Assembly: GCF_005484945.1 (NCBI RefSeq)
Contig: NZ_CP034035.1
Coordinates: 1,984,001-2,048,000, forward strand
Length of the DNA stretch: 64,000 nucleotides
Reading direction: 5' to 3'
DNA from: Brenneria rubrifaciens
GTDB taxonomy: Bacteria; Pseudomonadota; Gammaproteobacteria; Enterobacterales; Enterobacteriaceae
Shown: positions 38,143 to 50,306 of the stretch, piece after piece
Numbering within the stretch: position 1 is the first letter of the stretch
Layout of the letters: every line of letters begins with the position of its first letter
Program-made: the position numbers and the translations under genes
The notes under the pieces: generated by a model
The model's database searches: none
The model's input: only the letters and a program-made list of their open reading frames with translations
What the model was told of the DNA's origin: nothing

Positions 38143-38598
38143 CTAGTCTAACGCGCCATTCATAAGAATGGCGGTGATTATCCCGGTAGTCGCCGCAATC
38201 AATACGTAGTTTCCATCAATGTGAGCCCAGTGCTGTCCGGCGGGTGGTTCGCCTAACCCTCTGGCGCGCCAGTCATTGACCCGATAATCATCCCCGCGAA
38301 AACGTTGAGGTGCGGGATGACCTTTCCTGAAATTATTCCCACGCCATGCAAAATGGTCGCGTTCACGGAAGTTAGATGCATCCCGATGCTCACGGGAAGT
38401 CTGCTTTGCCGCATGGTTTCCTTTGCCGCTATCGTGATTACCGTCAGGCGCATTTCTGCGTTCACCACCATTTTGGTGATTAGGCGCTTGCCGTTTCTGT
38501 TCGTGTGGTCCATTCGGGCCTTCCGCAAAAACAATACCTGAAAAAGCGCTGGTGGCCAGCAGTAACGACATCATCAGTGCCAGTGTTTTTTTCGTCAT
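38143..38598 (-). CDS. RcnB family periplasmic protein
   Basis: A 151-residue secreted protein: a cleavable signal peptide (MTKKTLALMMSLLLATSAFS, cleavage near VFAEG), then a long, polar, low-complexity region rich in Asn, His, Arg and Gly, and a C-terminal RcnB-type domain with DDYRVNDWRARGLGEPPAG and HWAHIDGNYVLIAATTGII. E. coli RcnB is a periplasmic protein needed for nickel/cobalt homeostasis; this relative is longer in the polar part, which could bind metal but also occurs in paralogues of unknown role. No rcnA lies nearby, so a different metal or stress role is possible. Confidence 0.85.
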   Translation of the reverse strand: MTKKTLALMMSLLLATSAFSGIVFAEGPNGPHEQKRQAPNHQNGGERRNAPDGNHDSGKGNHAAKQTSREHRDASNFRERDHFAWRGNNFRKGHPAPQRFRGDDYRVNDWRARGLGEPPAGQHWAHIDGNYVLIAATTGIITAILMNGALD

Positions 38599-38937
38599 TG
38601 TATTTTCCTCGCCGCATTAACAGTCTTATAGAACTGGTTAACAGCAATATCGGTGACAAATAGGGTTGGGCGAAAGATGGAAATGTCTTAAAACCGCTTG
38701 TCTGACAATATATTACCTAATCCATGCAAAATCTTAACACATAGACATTCACGCATTTTGATGTCAGGGGCATTGCGTACATTAGTACGTTAGGTGCGAG
38801 GATACTGACGGATCATGCTGAGAGACTTCGGAAGCGTCCCTCTTGTCTCTCAGCATATTTTTGGAGATGAAACACGGATAAACCCAATATTCACGTAAGC
38901 CCCCGGCCTACGCAATAACATAAAAGCGTAACGTTTA
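38599..38937. other. Region downstream of osmE with a strong plus-strand hairpin
   Basis: 339 bases without a gene. It contains the promoter of the RcnB-like gene at its left and, at 38815-38862, a hairpin ATGCTGAGAGAC...GTCTCTCAGCAT (perfect 12-bp stem, 18-base loop) followed on the plus strand by ATTTTTGG. A smaller hairpin CGTAC-ATTA-GTACG is at 38776-38789. No protein gene on the plus strand ends here, so the terminator-like element may belong to a small RNA beginning near 38700, or serve as the osmE terminator read from the other side. Confidence 0.5.
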
Positions 38938-39270
38938 TTATCGGTTCGGAGACGTATCGTATGCCTGACAGCTTTGGAAGCCTTTGTTGAGAACGTGCCC
39001 GGTTTCATCATAGCTGACAAAATAATTTTGAGCCGTGCCGTCACGATTCTTTAACAGATAATCGCTACACGTCCCCTTCGCGTTTACCAGCCTTCTTTCC
39101 GTTCCTCCCGAACCAGCAAGCTGATAAACCTGCTGCTTCGTCATTCCTACCTTAACATCCTTTACCACCGGCTCATTCACATAGCTCTCTGCTTTGTTAT
39201 AAGCCGTACACCCAGAAAGAAAGACTGCGCCTGCCGCCGCAATACACAATATTTGTCGATTATTTTTCAT
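38938..39270 (-). CDS. osmE: Osmotically inducible lipoprotein OsmE
   Basis: A 110-residue lipoprotein (E. coli OsmE is 112). The signal peptide ends in the lipobox LSGC, with mature Cys21 followed by TAYNKAESYVNEPVV. The core SmpA/OmlA-like motif KVGMTKQQVYQLAG is present. OsmE is an envelope protein induced by high osmolarity and stationary phase; its exact role is unknown. Divergent from nadE, as in E. coli. Confidence 0.96.
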   Translation of the reverse strand: MKNNRQILCIAAAGAVFLSGCTAYNKAESYVNEPVVKDVKVGMTKQQVYQLAGSGGTERRLVNAKGTCSDYLLKNRDGTAQNYFVSYDETGHVLNKGFQSCQAYDTSPNR

Positions 39271-39494
39271 TGCATTACCTCATATGGATGGGTCATGGAT
39301 GAGTCTAGATGGCAAAAGGCATTTTTTCAAATGCCGAGGTGGTGAGATAACGCTGTCATTGAGAGAGCAAAAACCTCACCCTGAGATAAAACCCCTGACA
39401 GAACGCTTGTCCTTTTTCTTCGCGCCAATTCGTTTTACACTCAGGGGATTACGATAATTATTCCGCAGGATCAATAAGTTCAGGAGGGTAGATT

Positions 39495-40319
39495 ATGTCA
39501 TTACAGCAAGACATTATCACTGCACTGGGGGTCAAAAGCACCATTGACCCGGTGAAAGAAATTCGTGTTAGCGTTGATTTTTTAAAGAGTTATCTGAAGG
39601 CCCACCCATTCGTAAAATCGCTGGTATTGGGGATCAGCGGAGGCCAGGACTCGGCGTTAACCGGTAAACTTTGCCAAACGGCCATTAGTGAGATACGTAA
39701 TGAAACGGGTGAACAGGGTTATCAATTTATCGCCGTGCGCCTGCCTTATGGCGTACAGGCCGATGAAGCCGACTGTCAGGACGCTATCAATTTTATTCAA
39801 CCCGACAAGGTGCTGACGGTCAATATCAAACCAGCGGTAGAAGCCAGCGAAGCCACGCTAAGGGCGATTGGCATTGAGCTTTCCGACTTTGTCAAAGGTA
39901 ATGAAAAGGCGCGCGAGCGGATGAAGGCGCAGTACAGCATCGCGGGCATGAATGCCGGATTAGTGGTGGGAACCGATCATGCGGCGGAAGCCGTGACCGG
40001 ATTCTTCACAAAATATGGCGACGGCGGAACAGACATCAACCCGATATTCCGTTTGAATAAACGCCAGGGGAAAGCGCTGCTGCAAGAATTGGGCTGCCCG
40101 TCTCACCTTTACACCAAAGCGCCGACGGCCGATCTGGAGGAAGATCGCCCTTCACTGCCTGATGAAGTCGCCCTGGGTGTGACCTATGAGAACATTGATG
40201 ATTACCTTGAAGGTAAGCAAGTGGATGCAAAAGACGCGGCGACCATTGAAAACTGGTATCGCAAAACCGAACACAAGCGTCGTCCGCCGGTTACCGTTTT
40301 CGACGATTTCTGGCAATAA
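39495..40319 (+). CDS. nadE: NH3-dependent NAD+ synthetase
   Basis: A 274-residue enzyme (E. coli NadE is 275) that amidates deamido-NAD to NAD using ATP and ammonia. The PP-loop is [11 protein letters not shown]; further conserved parts are [22 protein letters not shown] and [17 protein letters not shown]. There is no glutaminase domain, so ammonia is the donor. The start ATG at 39495 follows AGGAGG. A good terminator follows. Confidence 0.97.
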   Translation: MSLQQDIITALGVKSTIDPVKEIRVSVDFLKSYLKAHPFVKSLVLGISGGQDSALTGKLCQTAISEIRNETGEQGYQFIAVRLPYGVQADEADCQDAINFIQPDKVLTVNIKPAVEASEATLRAIGIELSDFVKGNEKARERMKAQYSIAGMNAGLVVGTDHAAEAVTGFFTKYGDGGTDINPIFRLNKRQGKALLQELGCPSHLYTKAPTADLEEDRPSLPDEVALGVTYENIDDYLEGKQVDAKDAATIENWYRKTEHKRRPPVTVFDDFWQ

Positions 40320-40338
40320 TCAGGTTTGATAGACTCTG

Positions 40339-40370
40339 GCGGATGCTGGTTCCGGCATCCGCTTTTTATT
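40339..40370 (+). terminator. Rho-independent terminator of nadE
   Basis: GCGGATGC-TGGTTCCG-GCATCCGC followed by TTTTTATT, 20 bases after the nadE stop. Confidence 0.9.
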
Positions 40371-40541
40371 ATGGATAGGACTGTCCTTCATCGGTGCATT
40401 CACCCTACTCGCCTACTCCGCGCAAAGTGTCATTAGGGTAGCCACGTGAATAAACCAGTGTGCGCATCGGATTCGGGATGTCCCTCTCAGGGCATTAACC
40501 TGTTATAGTGGATTTCACATTTATTTAACTCAAAGAACGTT

Positions 40542-42260
40542 ATGTTGCGGCGATTCTTCTCTTATTACTCCCCCTACAAGGGGCTATTCGTGTTGGATTT
40601 TGGCTGTGCCATTGTCGCGGGTTTGCTTGAACTGGGTTTCCCGATGGCGATCAAAGCATTCATCGACAAACTGCTGCCAGAGCAAAACTGGTCGTTAATT
40701 CTGCTGGCGTCGGTGGCGTTACTAGCGGTGTACTTGCTAAACACCGCACTCATGGCCATTGTCAACTATTGGGGACATGCGCTGGGGGTTGGCATCGAAA
40801 CCGACATGCGCCGCCAGGCGTTTGAACACCTGCAAAAACTGCCATTTCGTTATTACGACAATATGAAAACCGGGCATATCATTACCCACGTCACCAAAGA
40901 TCTGGAAGAAGTCGGCGAAATCGCGCATCACGGCCCGGAAGATCTGTTTATTGCGATTATGACTTTCATTGGCGCATTTATTCTGATGGCGACCGTGCAT
41001 CTGCCGCTGGCAATGCTTACTATCGTCATTGTGCCGTTCATGACATATCTGGTCAGCCGCTATGGCGCCCGAATGACCGATACCTGGCGCCAGTTGTTCG
41101 GTCAGGTTGGTAATTTCAATGCCCGCATCGAGGAAAGCGTGGGCGGTATTCGCGTTGTCAAAGCTTTCGCCAATGAAGCGCATGAGGAACAACTGTTTTC
41201 TCATGACAATGAAAACTATCGTCGCACCAAACTTCAAGCCTATCGCATCATGACCGCCAGTCTGACGCTCAGCTATCTGAGCACCCGTCTGATTCAGTTG
41301 ATCGTCATGCTGGCAGGCATCTGGTATGTCATCAAAGGTGAACTGACCTACGGTGGCTTTATCGGCTTCCTGTTATTGATCGAAGTGTTCTTCCGCCCGG
41401 TCGCTAAAATTACTGCGGTGCTGGAGAGCTATCCGAAAGGCATTGCCGGTTTCAAACGCTTTACCCAACTAATTGATACCGTGCCGGAAATTGCAGACGC
41501 CCCCCATGCTCGCGATAGGGGGCCACTTAAAGGTGATATTGAATTCATCCAAGTCGGCTTTGGCTATTCGCCCGATCGTCCCATCATCCATAACGTTAAT
41601 CTGTCGATACGCGCTGGCGAAACCGTCGCCTTTGTCGGGCCTTCTGGTGCAGGAAAAACCACACTCTGTTCGCTGCTTCCTCGCTTTTATGATTTAACCA
41701 GCGGCAGTATCACCATCGATGGCATTGATATTCGCGACATGACACAGTCATCCCTGCGCAGCCAGATCGGTATCGTACAGCAGGATGTCTTCCTGTTTGG
41801 CGGCACCATTCGTGAAAATATCGCCTATGGCAAACTGGGGGCCAGCGATGAAGAAATCATGCAGGCGGCGAAACGCGCCAGACTCGACGAACTGATTGAC
41901 AATCTGCCTGACGGTCTGGATACCATCGTGGGCGAGCGTGGCGTCAAATTGTCCGGCGGTCAGAAACAGCGTTTATCCATTGCACGGATTTTCCTGAAAA
42001 ATCCGCCGATTCTGATCCTTGATGAGGCGACCTCCGCACTGGATACCGCCACCGAACAGGCGATTCAACAATCGCTCAGCGAGCTTTCTGCAGGACGAAC
42101 CACGCTGGTTATTGCCCATCGTCTGGCAACCATCCAGAATGCTGGGCGTATTGTGGTGGTCGATAACGGCGGGATCATTGAGCAAGGCAGCCATCAGGCT
42201 TTAATTGCGCACCGCGGGATTTACGCCAGTCTGCATCAGGCACAGTTCGGACACGCTTGA
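40542..42260 (+). CDS. ABC-type multidrug/lipid exporter, fused permease and ATPase
   Basis: A 572-residue half-transporter of the MsbA/MdlB/BmrA type. Residues 1-300 form a six-span exporter membrane domain; the ATPase follows with Walker A VGPSGAGKTT, signature VKLSGGQKQRLS, Walker B ILILDEATSALD and the H-loop IAHRLAT. It should act as a homodimer. The substrate is not evident, and it is not MsbA itself, since it lacks the lpxK neighbour and has a distinct N terminus (MLRRFFSYYSPYKGLF). E. coli has btuCED and nlpC near ihfA instead, so this gene is an insertion relative to E. coli. Confidence 0.88.
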   Translation: MLRRFFSYYSPYKGLFVLDFGCAIVAGLLELGFPMAIKAFIDKLLPEQNWSLILLASVALLAVYLLNTALMAIVNYWGHALGVGIETDMRRQAFEHLQKLPFRYYDNMKTGHIITHVTKDLEEVGEIAHHGPEDLFIAIMTFIGAFILMATVHLPLAMLTIVIVPFMTYLVSRYGARMTDTWRQLFGQVGNFNARIEESVGGIRVVKAFANEAHEEQLFSHDNENYRRTKLQAYRIMTASLTLSYLSTRLIQLIVMLAGIWYVIKGELTYGGFIGFLLLIEVFFRPVAKITAVLESYPKGIAGFKRFTQLIDTVPEIADAPHARDRGPLKGDIEFIQVGFGYSPDRPIIHNVNLSIRAGETVAFVGPSGAGKTTLCSLLPRFYDLTSGSITIDGIDIRDMTQSSLRSQIGIVQQDVFLFGGTIRENIAYGKLGASDEEIMQAAKRARLDELIDNLPDGLDTIVGERGVKLSGGQKQRLSIARIFLKNPPILILDEATSALDTATEQAIQQSLSELSAGRTTLVIAHRLATIQNAGRIVVVDNGGIIEQGSHQALIAHRGIYASLHQAQFGHA

Positions 42261-42290
42261 TGCGCTTCAAAGCCATCGCCGTATAAAGAA

Positions 42291-42310
42291 AAGGCCGCTT
42301 ACGCGGCCTT
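42291..42310. terminator. Bidirectional terminator between the ABC gene and ihfA
   Basis: AAGGCCGC-TTAC-GCGGCCTT, an 8-bp perfect stem with A-rich sequence before it (T-rich for the minus strand: TTTTCTTTATAC), between convergent genes. Confidence 0.85.
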
Positions 42311-42315
42311 CATGT

Positions 42316-42612
42316 TTACTCTTTGGGAGAGGCGTTCTCCACCCTGCTTTTTAGCTTTTGCCCCGGACGGAACGTGACCACACGGCGCGCCGTAATCGGA
42401 ATATCTTCGCCAGTTTTTGGGTTACGTCCCGGTCGTTGGTTCTTGTCTCGCAGATCAAAATTACCAAATCCCGACAATTTGACCTGCTCGCCATTTTCCA
42501 AAGCTCGACGAACTTCTTCAAAAAACAGCTCGACTAACTCTTTGGCATCCCGTTTGCTCAGCCCAAGCTTCTCAAACAGGTATTCTGACATTTCAGCTTT
42601 AGTAAGCGCCAT
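42316..42612 (-). CDS. ihfA: Integration host factor subunit alpha
   Basis: A 98-residue HU/IHF-fold protein (E. coli IHF-alpha is 99). The start [20 protein letters not shown] and the beta-arm segment [18 protein letters not shown], with the Pro that intercalates into DNA, are conserved. With IHF-beta it bends DNA sharply in replication, transcription and recombination. It starts five bases beyond the pheT stop and is the last gene of the pheM-pheS-pheT-ihfA unit, as in E. coli. Confidence 0.98.
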   Translation of the reverse strand: MALTKAEMSEYLFEKLGLSKRDAKELVELFFEEVRRALENGEQVKLSGFGNFDLRDKNQRPGRNPKTGEDIPITARRVVTFRPGQKLKSRVENASPKE

Positions 42613-42616
42613 AGGT

Positions 42617-45004
42617 TCAATCCCTCAAGGATGCTTGGAATCGCTGTTTTAATGCTGCTACACATTTGGCAACGGTAGCGGCAATTTCCTCTTCTGCCAG
42701 TGTCCGAGAGGTATCTTGCAAGATCAGACTGATAGCCAGGCTCTTGTAACCTTCAGCTACGCCCTTTCCTCGGTACACGTCGAATAAGTTTACGCCAACT
42801 AACTGATTTGCGCCAACTTTCTTACACTCGGCTAAAATATCCCCAGCCGGGACGTTTTCAGCCACTACTACAGCGATATCACGACGGTTTGCAGGGAACC
42901 GGGAAATGTCGTTCGCATTAGGCAGAATGCGGTGTGCAACCTTATCCCACAGCAATTCAAATACGACTGTGCGTCCGTTCAGGTCCAGCTTGCGCTCCAG
43001 CTCCGGGTGGATAACACCAATAAATCCAATACGTTCCCCGCACTGATAAATAGCAGCACTTTGCCCCGGATGCAATGCCGGATTACTCTCAGACTTGAAC
43101 TCGATAGCCGACAACTTACCCGTCAGCGACAGCACAGCTTCCAAATCACCTTTTAAATCATAGAAGTCGACAGCCTGACGCGCCAGATCCCAATGCTCTT
43201 CGTAGCGTGTGCCGGTAATCACACCTGCCAACATGAAATCCTGACGAATGCCCAGATCGGCACGGCTGTCCGGCACAAAACGCAAGCCGCTTTCAAACAG
43301 ACGCAGGCGGCTCTGCTGACGATTCTGGTTGTAAACGACCACGCCCAGCAGCCCGCTCCACAATGAGAGACGCATGGCTGACATTTCTGCTGAAATCGGA
43401 CTGGGAAGCATCAACGCGTCTTCGCCGGGATGGATCAGAGACTGAATTTTCGGGTCAACAAAACTGTAAGTAATTGCTTCCTGATAGCCATGATCGACCA
43501 ATAACGTCTTGACGCGCTTGAGTGAAAGCGACGCTTCACGATGCGAAGTCATGGTTAGCGGGGCAAGCGTCGCGATATTCGGGATATTGTTGTAGCCGTA
43601 AATCCGGGCAACTTCTTCAACCAGATCTTCTTCAATTTCCATATCAAAACGCCAGCTTGGGGCAACAGCCTGCCAACCTGCGTCTGTTTTAGTCACTTTG
43701 CAGCCAAGACGCTGCAAAATATCCGTTACTTGATCATCGGCAATAACATGCCCAATCAGGTGATCCAGTTTTTCGCGACGCAGCATAATCGTCGCCCGCG
43801 CGGGTACGTCCGCCGCGCTGGTCACATCCACCACCGGGCCAGCTTCACCGCCACAGATAGCGATCAGCAGACGCGTGGCCCGCTCCATCGCCTTATACTG
43901 TAATCCGGGATCAACGCCACGCTCGTAACGATGGGAGGCATCGGTACGCAAGCCATAGCGACGCGCACGTCCGGTGATGGATAGCGGGTTAAAGTAGGCG
44001 CATTCCAGCAGAATATTTTGCGTCTCTTGATTAACGCCGGAATGCTCACCGCCCAAAATCCCGCCCAGCGCCAGCACTTTTTGTTTATCAGCGATCACCA
44101 GCGTATCCGCGTTAAGCTTCGCCTCATTGCCGTCCAGCAGCGTCAGCGTCTCACCATCGTGGGCCTGGCGCACCGCAATTCCGCCCTCCAGTCGGTCAAG
44201 ATCGAACGCATGCATCGGCTGGCCCAACTCCAGCAAGACATAGTTGGTGACGTCGACCACCGGATCGATGGCGCGGATACCACAGCGTCGCAGCTTTTCA
44301 CGCATCCATAGCGGCGTTGCGGCCTTAACGTTGATGCCTTTGACAACTCGCCCCAGATAACGCGGGCAAGCCTGCGGCGCTTCAACCTGAACCGGGAAAG
44401 TATCCTGAATGGTTGCCGGGACCGGTTGAATGTCGGGTTCAATTAGCGGCAATTGGTTCAGCACGGCCACATCGCGGGCAATGCCAATGATGCCCAGACA
44501 ATCCACACGGTTCGGCGTTACGCTGATTTCAATGATGTTGTCATCCAGTTGCAGGTATTGACGAATGTCCATGCCAATCGGCGCATCAAGCGGCAACTCG
44601 ATAATGCCGTTATGATCGTCGGAAATACCCAGCTCAGAAAATGAGCACAGCATCCCTTCGGACGGCTCGCCACGCAGTTTAGCCGCTTTGATTTTGAAAT
44701 CGCCAGGCAGCAGCGCTCCCACCATCGCTACCGCCACTTTCAAACCCTGACGACAGTTCGGCGCACCACAAACGATGTCCAGCGGACGATCGCCGCCCAC
44801 GTTAACTTTTGTTACGCGCAGTTTATCGGCATTCGGATGCTGACCACACTCAACGACTTCCCCCACGACAACACCGTGGAAAGCGCCGGCAACCGGCTCA
44901 ACGCCATCCACTTCGAGCCCCGCCATGGTGATTTGTTCAGATAATGCATCACTGTTAACCGCCGGGTTTACCCACTCGCGTAACCAGAGTTCACTGAATT
45001 TCAT
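42617..45004 (-). CDS. pheT: Phenylalanine-tRNA ligase beta subunit
   Basis: A 795-residue protein, the same length as E. coli PheT. The N-terminal tRNA-binding (EMAP-like) domain is at about residues 39-150, then the B3/B4 editing region, the B5 domain, the synthetase-like core, and the C-terminal ferredoxin-fold anticodon-binding domain (ending [18 protein letters not shown]... [10 protein letters not shown]). It forms the alpha2-beta2 enzyme with PheS. Start ATG at 45004; 15 bases separate it from pheS. Expression is set by attenuation at pheM. Confidence 0.98.
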   Translation of the reverse strand: MKFSELWLREWVNPAVNSDALSEQITMAGLEVDGVEPVAGAFHGVVVGEVVECGQHPNADKLRVTKVNVGGDRPLDIVCGAPNCRQGLKVAVAMVGALLPGDFKIKAAKLRGEPSEGMLCSFSELGISDDHNGIIELPLDAPIGMDIRQYLQLDDNIIEISVTPNRVDCLGIIGIARDVAVLNQLPLIEPDIQPVPATIQDTFPVQVEAPQACPRYLGRVVKGINVKAATPLWMREKLRRCGIRAIDPVVDVTNYVLLELGQPMHAFDLDRLEGGIAVRQAHDGETLTLLDGNEAKLNADTLVIADKQKVLALGGILGGEHSGVNQETQNILLECAYFNPLSITGRARRYGLRTDASHRYERGVDPGLQYKAMERATRLLIAICGGEAGPVVDVTSAADVPARATIMLRREKLDHLIGHVIADDQVTDILQRLGCKVTKTDAGWQAVAPSWRFDMEIEEDLVEEVARIYGYNNIPNIATLAPLTMTSHREASLSLKRVKTLLVDHGYQEAITYSFVDPKIQSLIHPGEDALMLPSPISAEMSAMRLSLWSGLLGVVVYNQNRQQSRLRLFESGLRFVPDSRADLGIRQDFMLAGVITGTRYEEHWDLARQAVDFYDLKGDLEAVLSLTGKLSAIEFKSESNPALHPGQSAAIYQCGERIGFIGVIHPELERKLDLNGRTVVFELLWDKVAHRILPNANDISRFPANRRDIAVVVAENVPAGDILAECKKVGANQLVGVNLFDVYRGKGVAEGYKSLAISLILQDTSRTLAEEEIAATVAKCVAALKQRFQASLRD

Positions 45005-45019
45005 GATGATAATCCCGCC

Positions 45020-46054
<1,035 letters not shown>

Positions 46055-46106
46055 TTACCCAATAACGCGTGTGATGTTTTTCCGCATAGTGAAATTTTGC
46101 TTATTA

Positions 46107-46135
46107 AACAAAAAAGCCTCCCCTGAGGGAGGCTT
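46107..46135 (-). terminator. pheST attenuator terminator
   Basis: On the minus strand AAGCCTCCC-TCAG-GGGAGGCTT followed by TTTTTGTTT, between pheM and pheS. An upstream segment of the leader (near 46136-46180) can form the competing structure. This matches the attenuator known from the E. coli pheST operon. Confidence 0.93.
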
Positions 46136-46182
46136 AGGCGCTACTTTTCGTTTCTTTTCTTACGCGCAAAGCCCCCCTGAGT

Positions 46183-46227
46183 TCAGGCGCTAAAGTAAAA
46201 AAAGAAACGGAAAATAGCAGTATGCAT
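46183..46227 (-). CDS. pheM: pheST leader peptide PheM
   Basis: A 14-codon frame from ATG at 46227 to TGA at 46183, encoding [14 protein letters not shown]. It has five Phe residues, four of them in the run RFFFYF, and matches E. coli PheM ([14 protein letters not shown]) at most positions. Ribosome stalling at the Phe codons when charged tRNA-Phe is scarce prevents the downstream terminator from forming, and so raises pheST expression. Confidence 0.95.
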   Translation of the reverse strand: [14 protein letters not shown]

Positions 46228-46351
46228 ACTTGCGTAACCTTGTCGTTAATAAAATTGTTATATAAAAAGCAAAGCCGCTTTATTGAAAAATGAGTCACAT
46301 TAAATGTCAACTACAACGCATCAACCCATAAATATCATCAGCCCACAAACG

Positions 46352-46378
46352 ACAAGAGGGAGCCTGGCTCCCTCTTGT
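46352..46378. terminator. Terminator hairpin after rplT
   Basis: ACAAGAGGGAGC-CTG-GCTCCCTCTTGT, a 12-bp perfect stem starting seven bases beyond the rplT stop on the minus strand, followed there by CGTTTGTGG. Some transcripts are expected to read through into pheM-pheS as in E. coli. Confidence 0.85.
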
Positions 46379-46385
46379 AACTGAC

Positions 46386-46760
<375 letters not shown>

Positions 46761-46784
46761 TTATTCTAAATTTAAAAAGGTTAC

Positions 46785-47003
<219 letters not shown>

Positions 47004-47033
47004 TTAATTACAACGAATCAGATTAAGGCGAAC

Positions 47034-47067
47034 AAAACCCGCACAGCGCAAGCGCGGCGCGGGTTTT
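47034..47067 (-). promoter_or_regulatory. infC-rpmI intercistronic stem-loop
   Basis: Minus-strand AAAACCCGC...GCGGGTTTT (9-bp stem) with an inner GCGC-TT-GCGC hairpin, immediately after the infC stop codon. It looks like a terminator, with T residues after the stem. In E. coli this intercistronic region also holds part of the L20 binding site, so it may act in both ways. Confidence 0.6.
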
Positions 47068-47081
47068 ATTACTTGAATGCC

Positions 47082-47627
<546 letters not shown>

Positions 47628-49556
47628 TTATTCCTCCAGTTGATGAAGACTGCGACTGCGAATCTCTTGTTGCAGCTTACTGATCACTTCATTAACGTCA
47701 ATGCTTCCCAGATCTTTGCCTCGGCGGGTACGGACAGCAACTTTACCTGCCTCAACCTCTTTATCACCGCAGACCAGCATATAGGGAACACGCCGTAAAG
47801 TGTGCTCGCGGATTTTAAAGCCTATCTTCTCATTTCTCAAGTCTGCTTTTACGCGAATGCCTGCTACTTGCAGTTTTCCGGTTAATTCACTGACATAATC
47901 AGACTGGCTATCGGTGATATTCATGATCACCGCTTGTACCGGCGCCAACCAGGTCGGGAAGGAGCCGGCGAATTCTTCGGTAAGAATACCGATAAAGCGC
48001 TCCATCGAACCCAAAATGGCACGGTGAATCATTACCGGCACCTGACGTTCGTTACTTTCACCCACATAAGAAGCGTTGAGGCGACCCGGTAGCGAAAAGT
48101 CGAGTTGCACCGTACCACACTGCCAAGCACGATCCAAACAATCATGTAAGGTAAATTCAATTTTGGGCCCGTAGAACGCCCCTTCACCTGGCTGATATTC
48201 AAACGGAATACCGTTTTCTTTCAATGCGGCGGCCAAATCTTCCTCGGCACGATCCCACATTTCATCGCTGCCGATACGTTTCTCAGGACGGGTAGACAGT
48301 TTCACGGCGATTTTTTCAAAACCGAAAGTACCGTACACATCATACACCATTTTGATACAACTATTTACTTCACCACGGACTTGCTCTTCCGTACAGAAAA
48401 TATGCGCATCATCCTGAGTAAAGCCACGAACTCGCATCAAACCATGCAGTGAACCCGAGGGCTCATTACGATGGCAGCTACCGAACTCGGCCATCCGCAA
48501 CGGCAGATCGCGATAAGATTTCAACCCCTGATTGAAAATCTGTACATGACCCGGACAGTTCATTGGCTTAATACAATATTCACGGTTTTCTGACGATGTG
48601 GTAAACATCGCTTCTTTGTAGTTGTCCCAGTGTCCGGTTTTTTCCCACAGCACACGGTCCATCATGAACGGGCCTTTAACTTCCTGATACTGATACGCTT
48701 TCAACTTCATACGGACAAACGCTTCCAGCTCACGGAAGATAGTCCAACCGTCATTGTGCCAGAACACCATACCCGGCGCTTCTTCCTGCATATGGTAAAG
48801 ATCGAGCTGCTTGCCAATCTTGCGGTGATCGCGTTTGGCGGCTTCTTCAAGGCGTTGCAAATAAGAGCCAAGCTGTTTTTTATCCGCCCAGGCAGTGCCG
48901 TATATGCGTTGCAGCATTTTGTTTTTACTGTCGCCGCGCCAGTAGGCGCCGGAGGTTTTTTGCAATTTGAAATGGTGGCAAAAACGCATGTTCGGTACGT
49001 GCGGACCACGGCACATATCGACGTATTCTTCATGATGATATAAACCTGGGCGGTCATCACGACTGATGTTTTCATCCAGAATGGCGACTTTGTAAGTCTC
49101 ACCGCGAGCGGCGAACGTATCGCGCGCTTCCTGCCAACTGACTTTCTTTTTAATCACGTCATAGTCAGTTTTGGCAAGCTCGTGCATTCGCTTTTCAAGC
49201 AGATCGATATCTTCCTGCGTCAGTGTGCGATCGATATCAACATCGTAATAGAAACCGTTGTCGATGACCGGACCAATCGCCATCTTGGTATCCGGCCATA
49301 ATTGTTTGATGGCGTGCCCCAGCAGGTGGGCGCAAGAGTGACGAATAATCTCCAGACCGGCTTCATCTTTAGCCGTGATAATCGCCAACCGCGCATCAGT
49401 GTCGATTTTATCGCTGGCGTCTATCAATTCACCATTAACACGTCCGGCGATACAGGCTTTTGCCAGTCCGGGACCAATATCAAGGGCAACATCAAGAGGA
49501 GAAACGGCGTGGTCGTATTGACGCTCACTTCCATCAGGAAGGGTAATAACAGGCAT
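47628..49556 (-). CDS. thrS: Threonine-tRNA ligase
   Basis: A 642-residue class II synthetase, the same length as E. coli ThrRS. N-terminal TGS domain ([20 protein letters not shown]), editing domain with [16 protein letters not shown], catalytic core with the zinc-ligand Cys in [10 protein letters not shown], and an anticodon-binding C terminus. The frame is open to 49589, but ATG at 49556 is the family start. In E. coli the thrS mRNA leader mimics tRNA-Thr and the enzyme represses its own translation; 270 bases of leader and promoter are available here. infC follows three bases after its stop. Confidence 0.98.
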   Translation of the reverse strand: MPVITLPDGSERQYDHAVSPLDVALDIGPGLAKACIAGRVNGELIDASDKIDTDARLAIITAKDEAGLEIIRHSCAHLLGHAIKQLWPDTKMAIGPVIDNGFYYDVDIDRTLTQEDIDLLEKRMHELAKTDYDVIKKKVSWQEARDTFAARGETYKVAILDENISRDDRPGLYHHEEYVDMCRGPHVPNMRFCHHFKLQKTSGAYWRGDSKNKMLQRIYGTAWADKKQLGSYLQRLEEAAKRDHRKIGKQLDLYHMQEEAPGMVFWHNDGWTIFRELEAFVRMKLKAYQYQEVKGPFMMDRVLWEKTGHWDNYKEAMFTTSSENREYCIKPMNCPGHVQIFNQGLKSYRDLPLRMAEFGSCHRNEPSGSLHGLMRVRGFTQDDAHIFCTEEQVRGEVNSCIKMVYDVYGTFGFEKIAVKLSTRPEKRIGSDEMWDRAEEDLAAALKENGIPFEYQPGEGAFYGPKIEFTLHDCLDRAWQCGTVQLDFSLPGRLNASYVGESNERQVPVMIHRAILGSMERFIGILTEEFAGSFPTWLAPVQAVIMNITDSQSDYVSELTGKLQVAGIRVKADLRNEKIGFKIREHTLRRVPYMLVCGDKEVEAGKVAVRTRRGKDLGSIDVNEVISKLQQEIRSRSLHQLEE

Positions 49557-49830
49557 TATAATTCCCTTATTTGCAGTGGTGACCCGCACGAAAGATCACA
49601 TGCAAAAACAATTTTCTTTAATTTCAGATAATTGCCAGTCAAATCAAACCCACAATGTCAGATCGACAAGCAAATTGGTACACCAGTTCGTTCTGATGTG
49701 CACACATTCGGCCTCAAAAGGCAGCCGGGATAATATCACTAAATAATCCAAGGATAAACGCGCCGAGGCTGCCTGGAACTGCAATTCAATCATCTAAAGG
49801 CGCCCTCTCCCGGTTCGCCATATGTCGTTA

Positions 49831-50094
49831 TCAACGCTCAGGTATGACGTTTTTGAATGCCAGCGCGACATCATCACGATCTTGGATGTGTGTCTCATCG
49901 GCCTCATCATCCTTTTCTTTACGTGTCTCTTGCGGAACCAGCATTTTCAGCAGTTCCAACTGTTGACGCTGTTGCTCAACGATTTCACGCAACAATTTGA
50001 TCTGGTCATTTGCCCGAACGCTCGCGCGGTTAATGAAAAACCAAACCATCATGACCAGCACCACCACCAGCGCGATAAAAACCATTTCTAACAT
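49831..50094 (-). CDS. yebO: YebO family membrane protein
   Basis: An 87-residue protein with one N-terminal membrane span (MVFIALVVVLVMMVWFFINR) and a long charged helix (QIKLLREIVEQQRQQLELLK) likely to form a coiled coil. The segment WFFINRAS-x-R-x-N-x-QI-x-LL matches E. coli YebO. Function unknown. ATG at 50094 is chosen; a GTG two codons upstream (50100), five bases after GGAG, is an equally possible start. In E. coli yebO is with mgrB and yobH near kdgR; here it lies between thrS and kdgR, and no MgrB-like peptide was seen. Confidence 0.85.
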   Translation of the reverse strand: MLEMVFIALVVVLVMMVWFFINRASVRANDQIKLLREIVEQQRQQLELLKMLVPQETRKEKDDEADETHIQDRDDVALAFKNVIPER

Positions 50095-50306
50095 GTCCAC
50101 ATCAACTCCACTCAAACGTTCTGTCAAACAGGACAAGCAGCGAACAGCCACTCATGGCGCCTATCTTAACACTCATTGCGCCCGAAGAGTTCGATACGCT
50201 GCTGCGGTATCTCCTTTGCGCGTCAAGGCGCAATTAACACCGTCGCTGCAATAGGAGCCATAAAAAACCTGTCGCAAGGACAGGCTGACGGTGAAGCGAA
50301 CCAACA

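Noticed and set aside
38253..38534. 93-codon minus-strand frame inside the RcnB-like gene
   Set aside because: It overlaps the secreted RcnB-family gene, which has a clear signal peptide and family domain.
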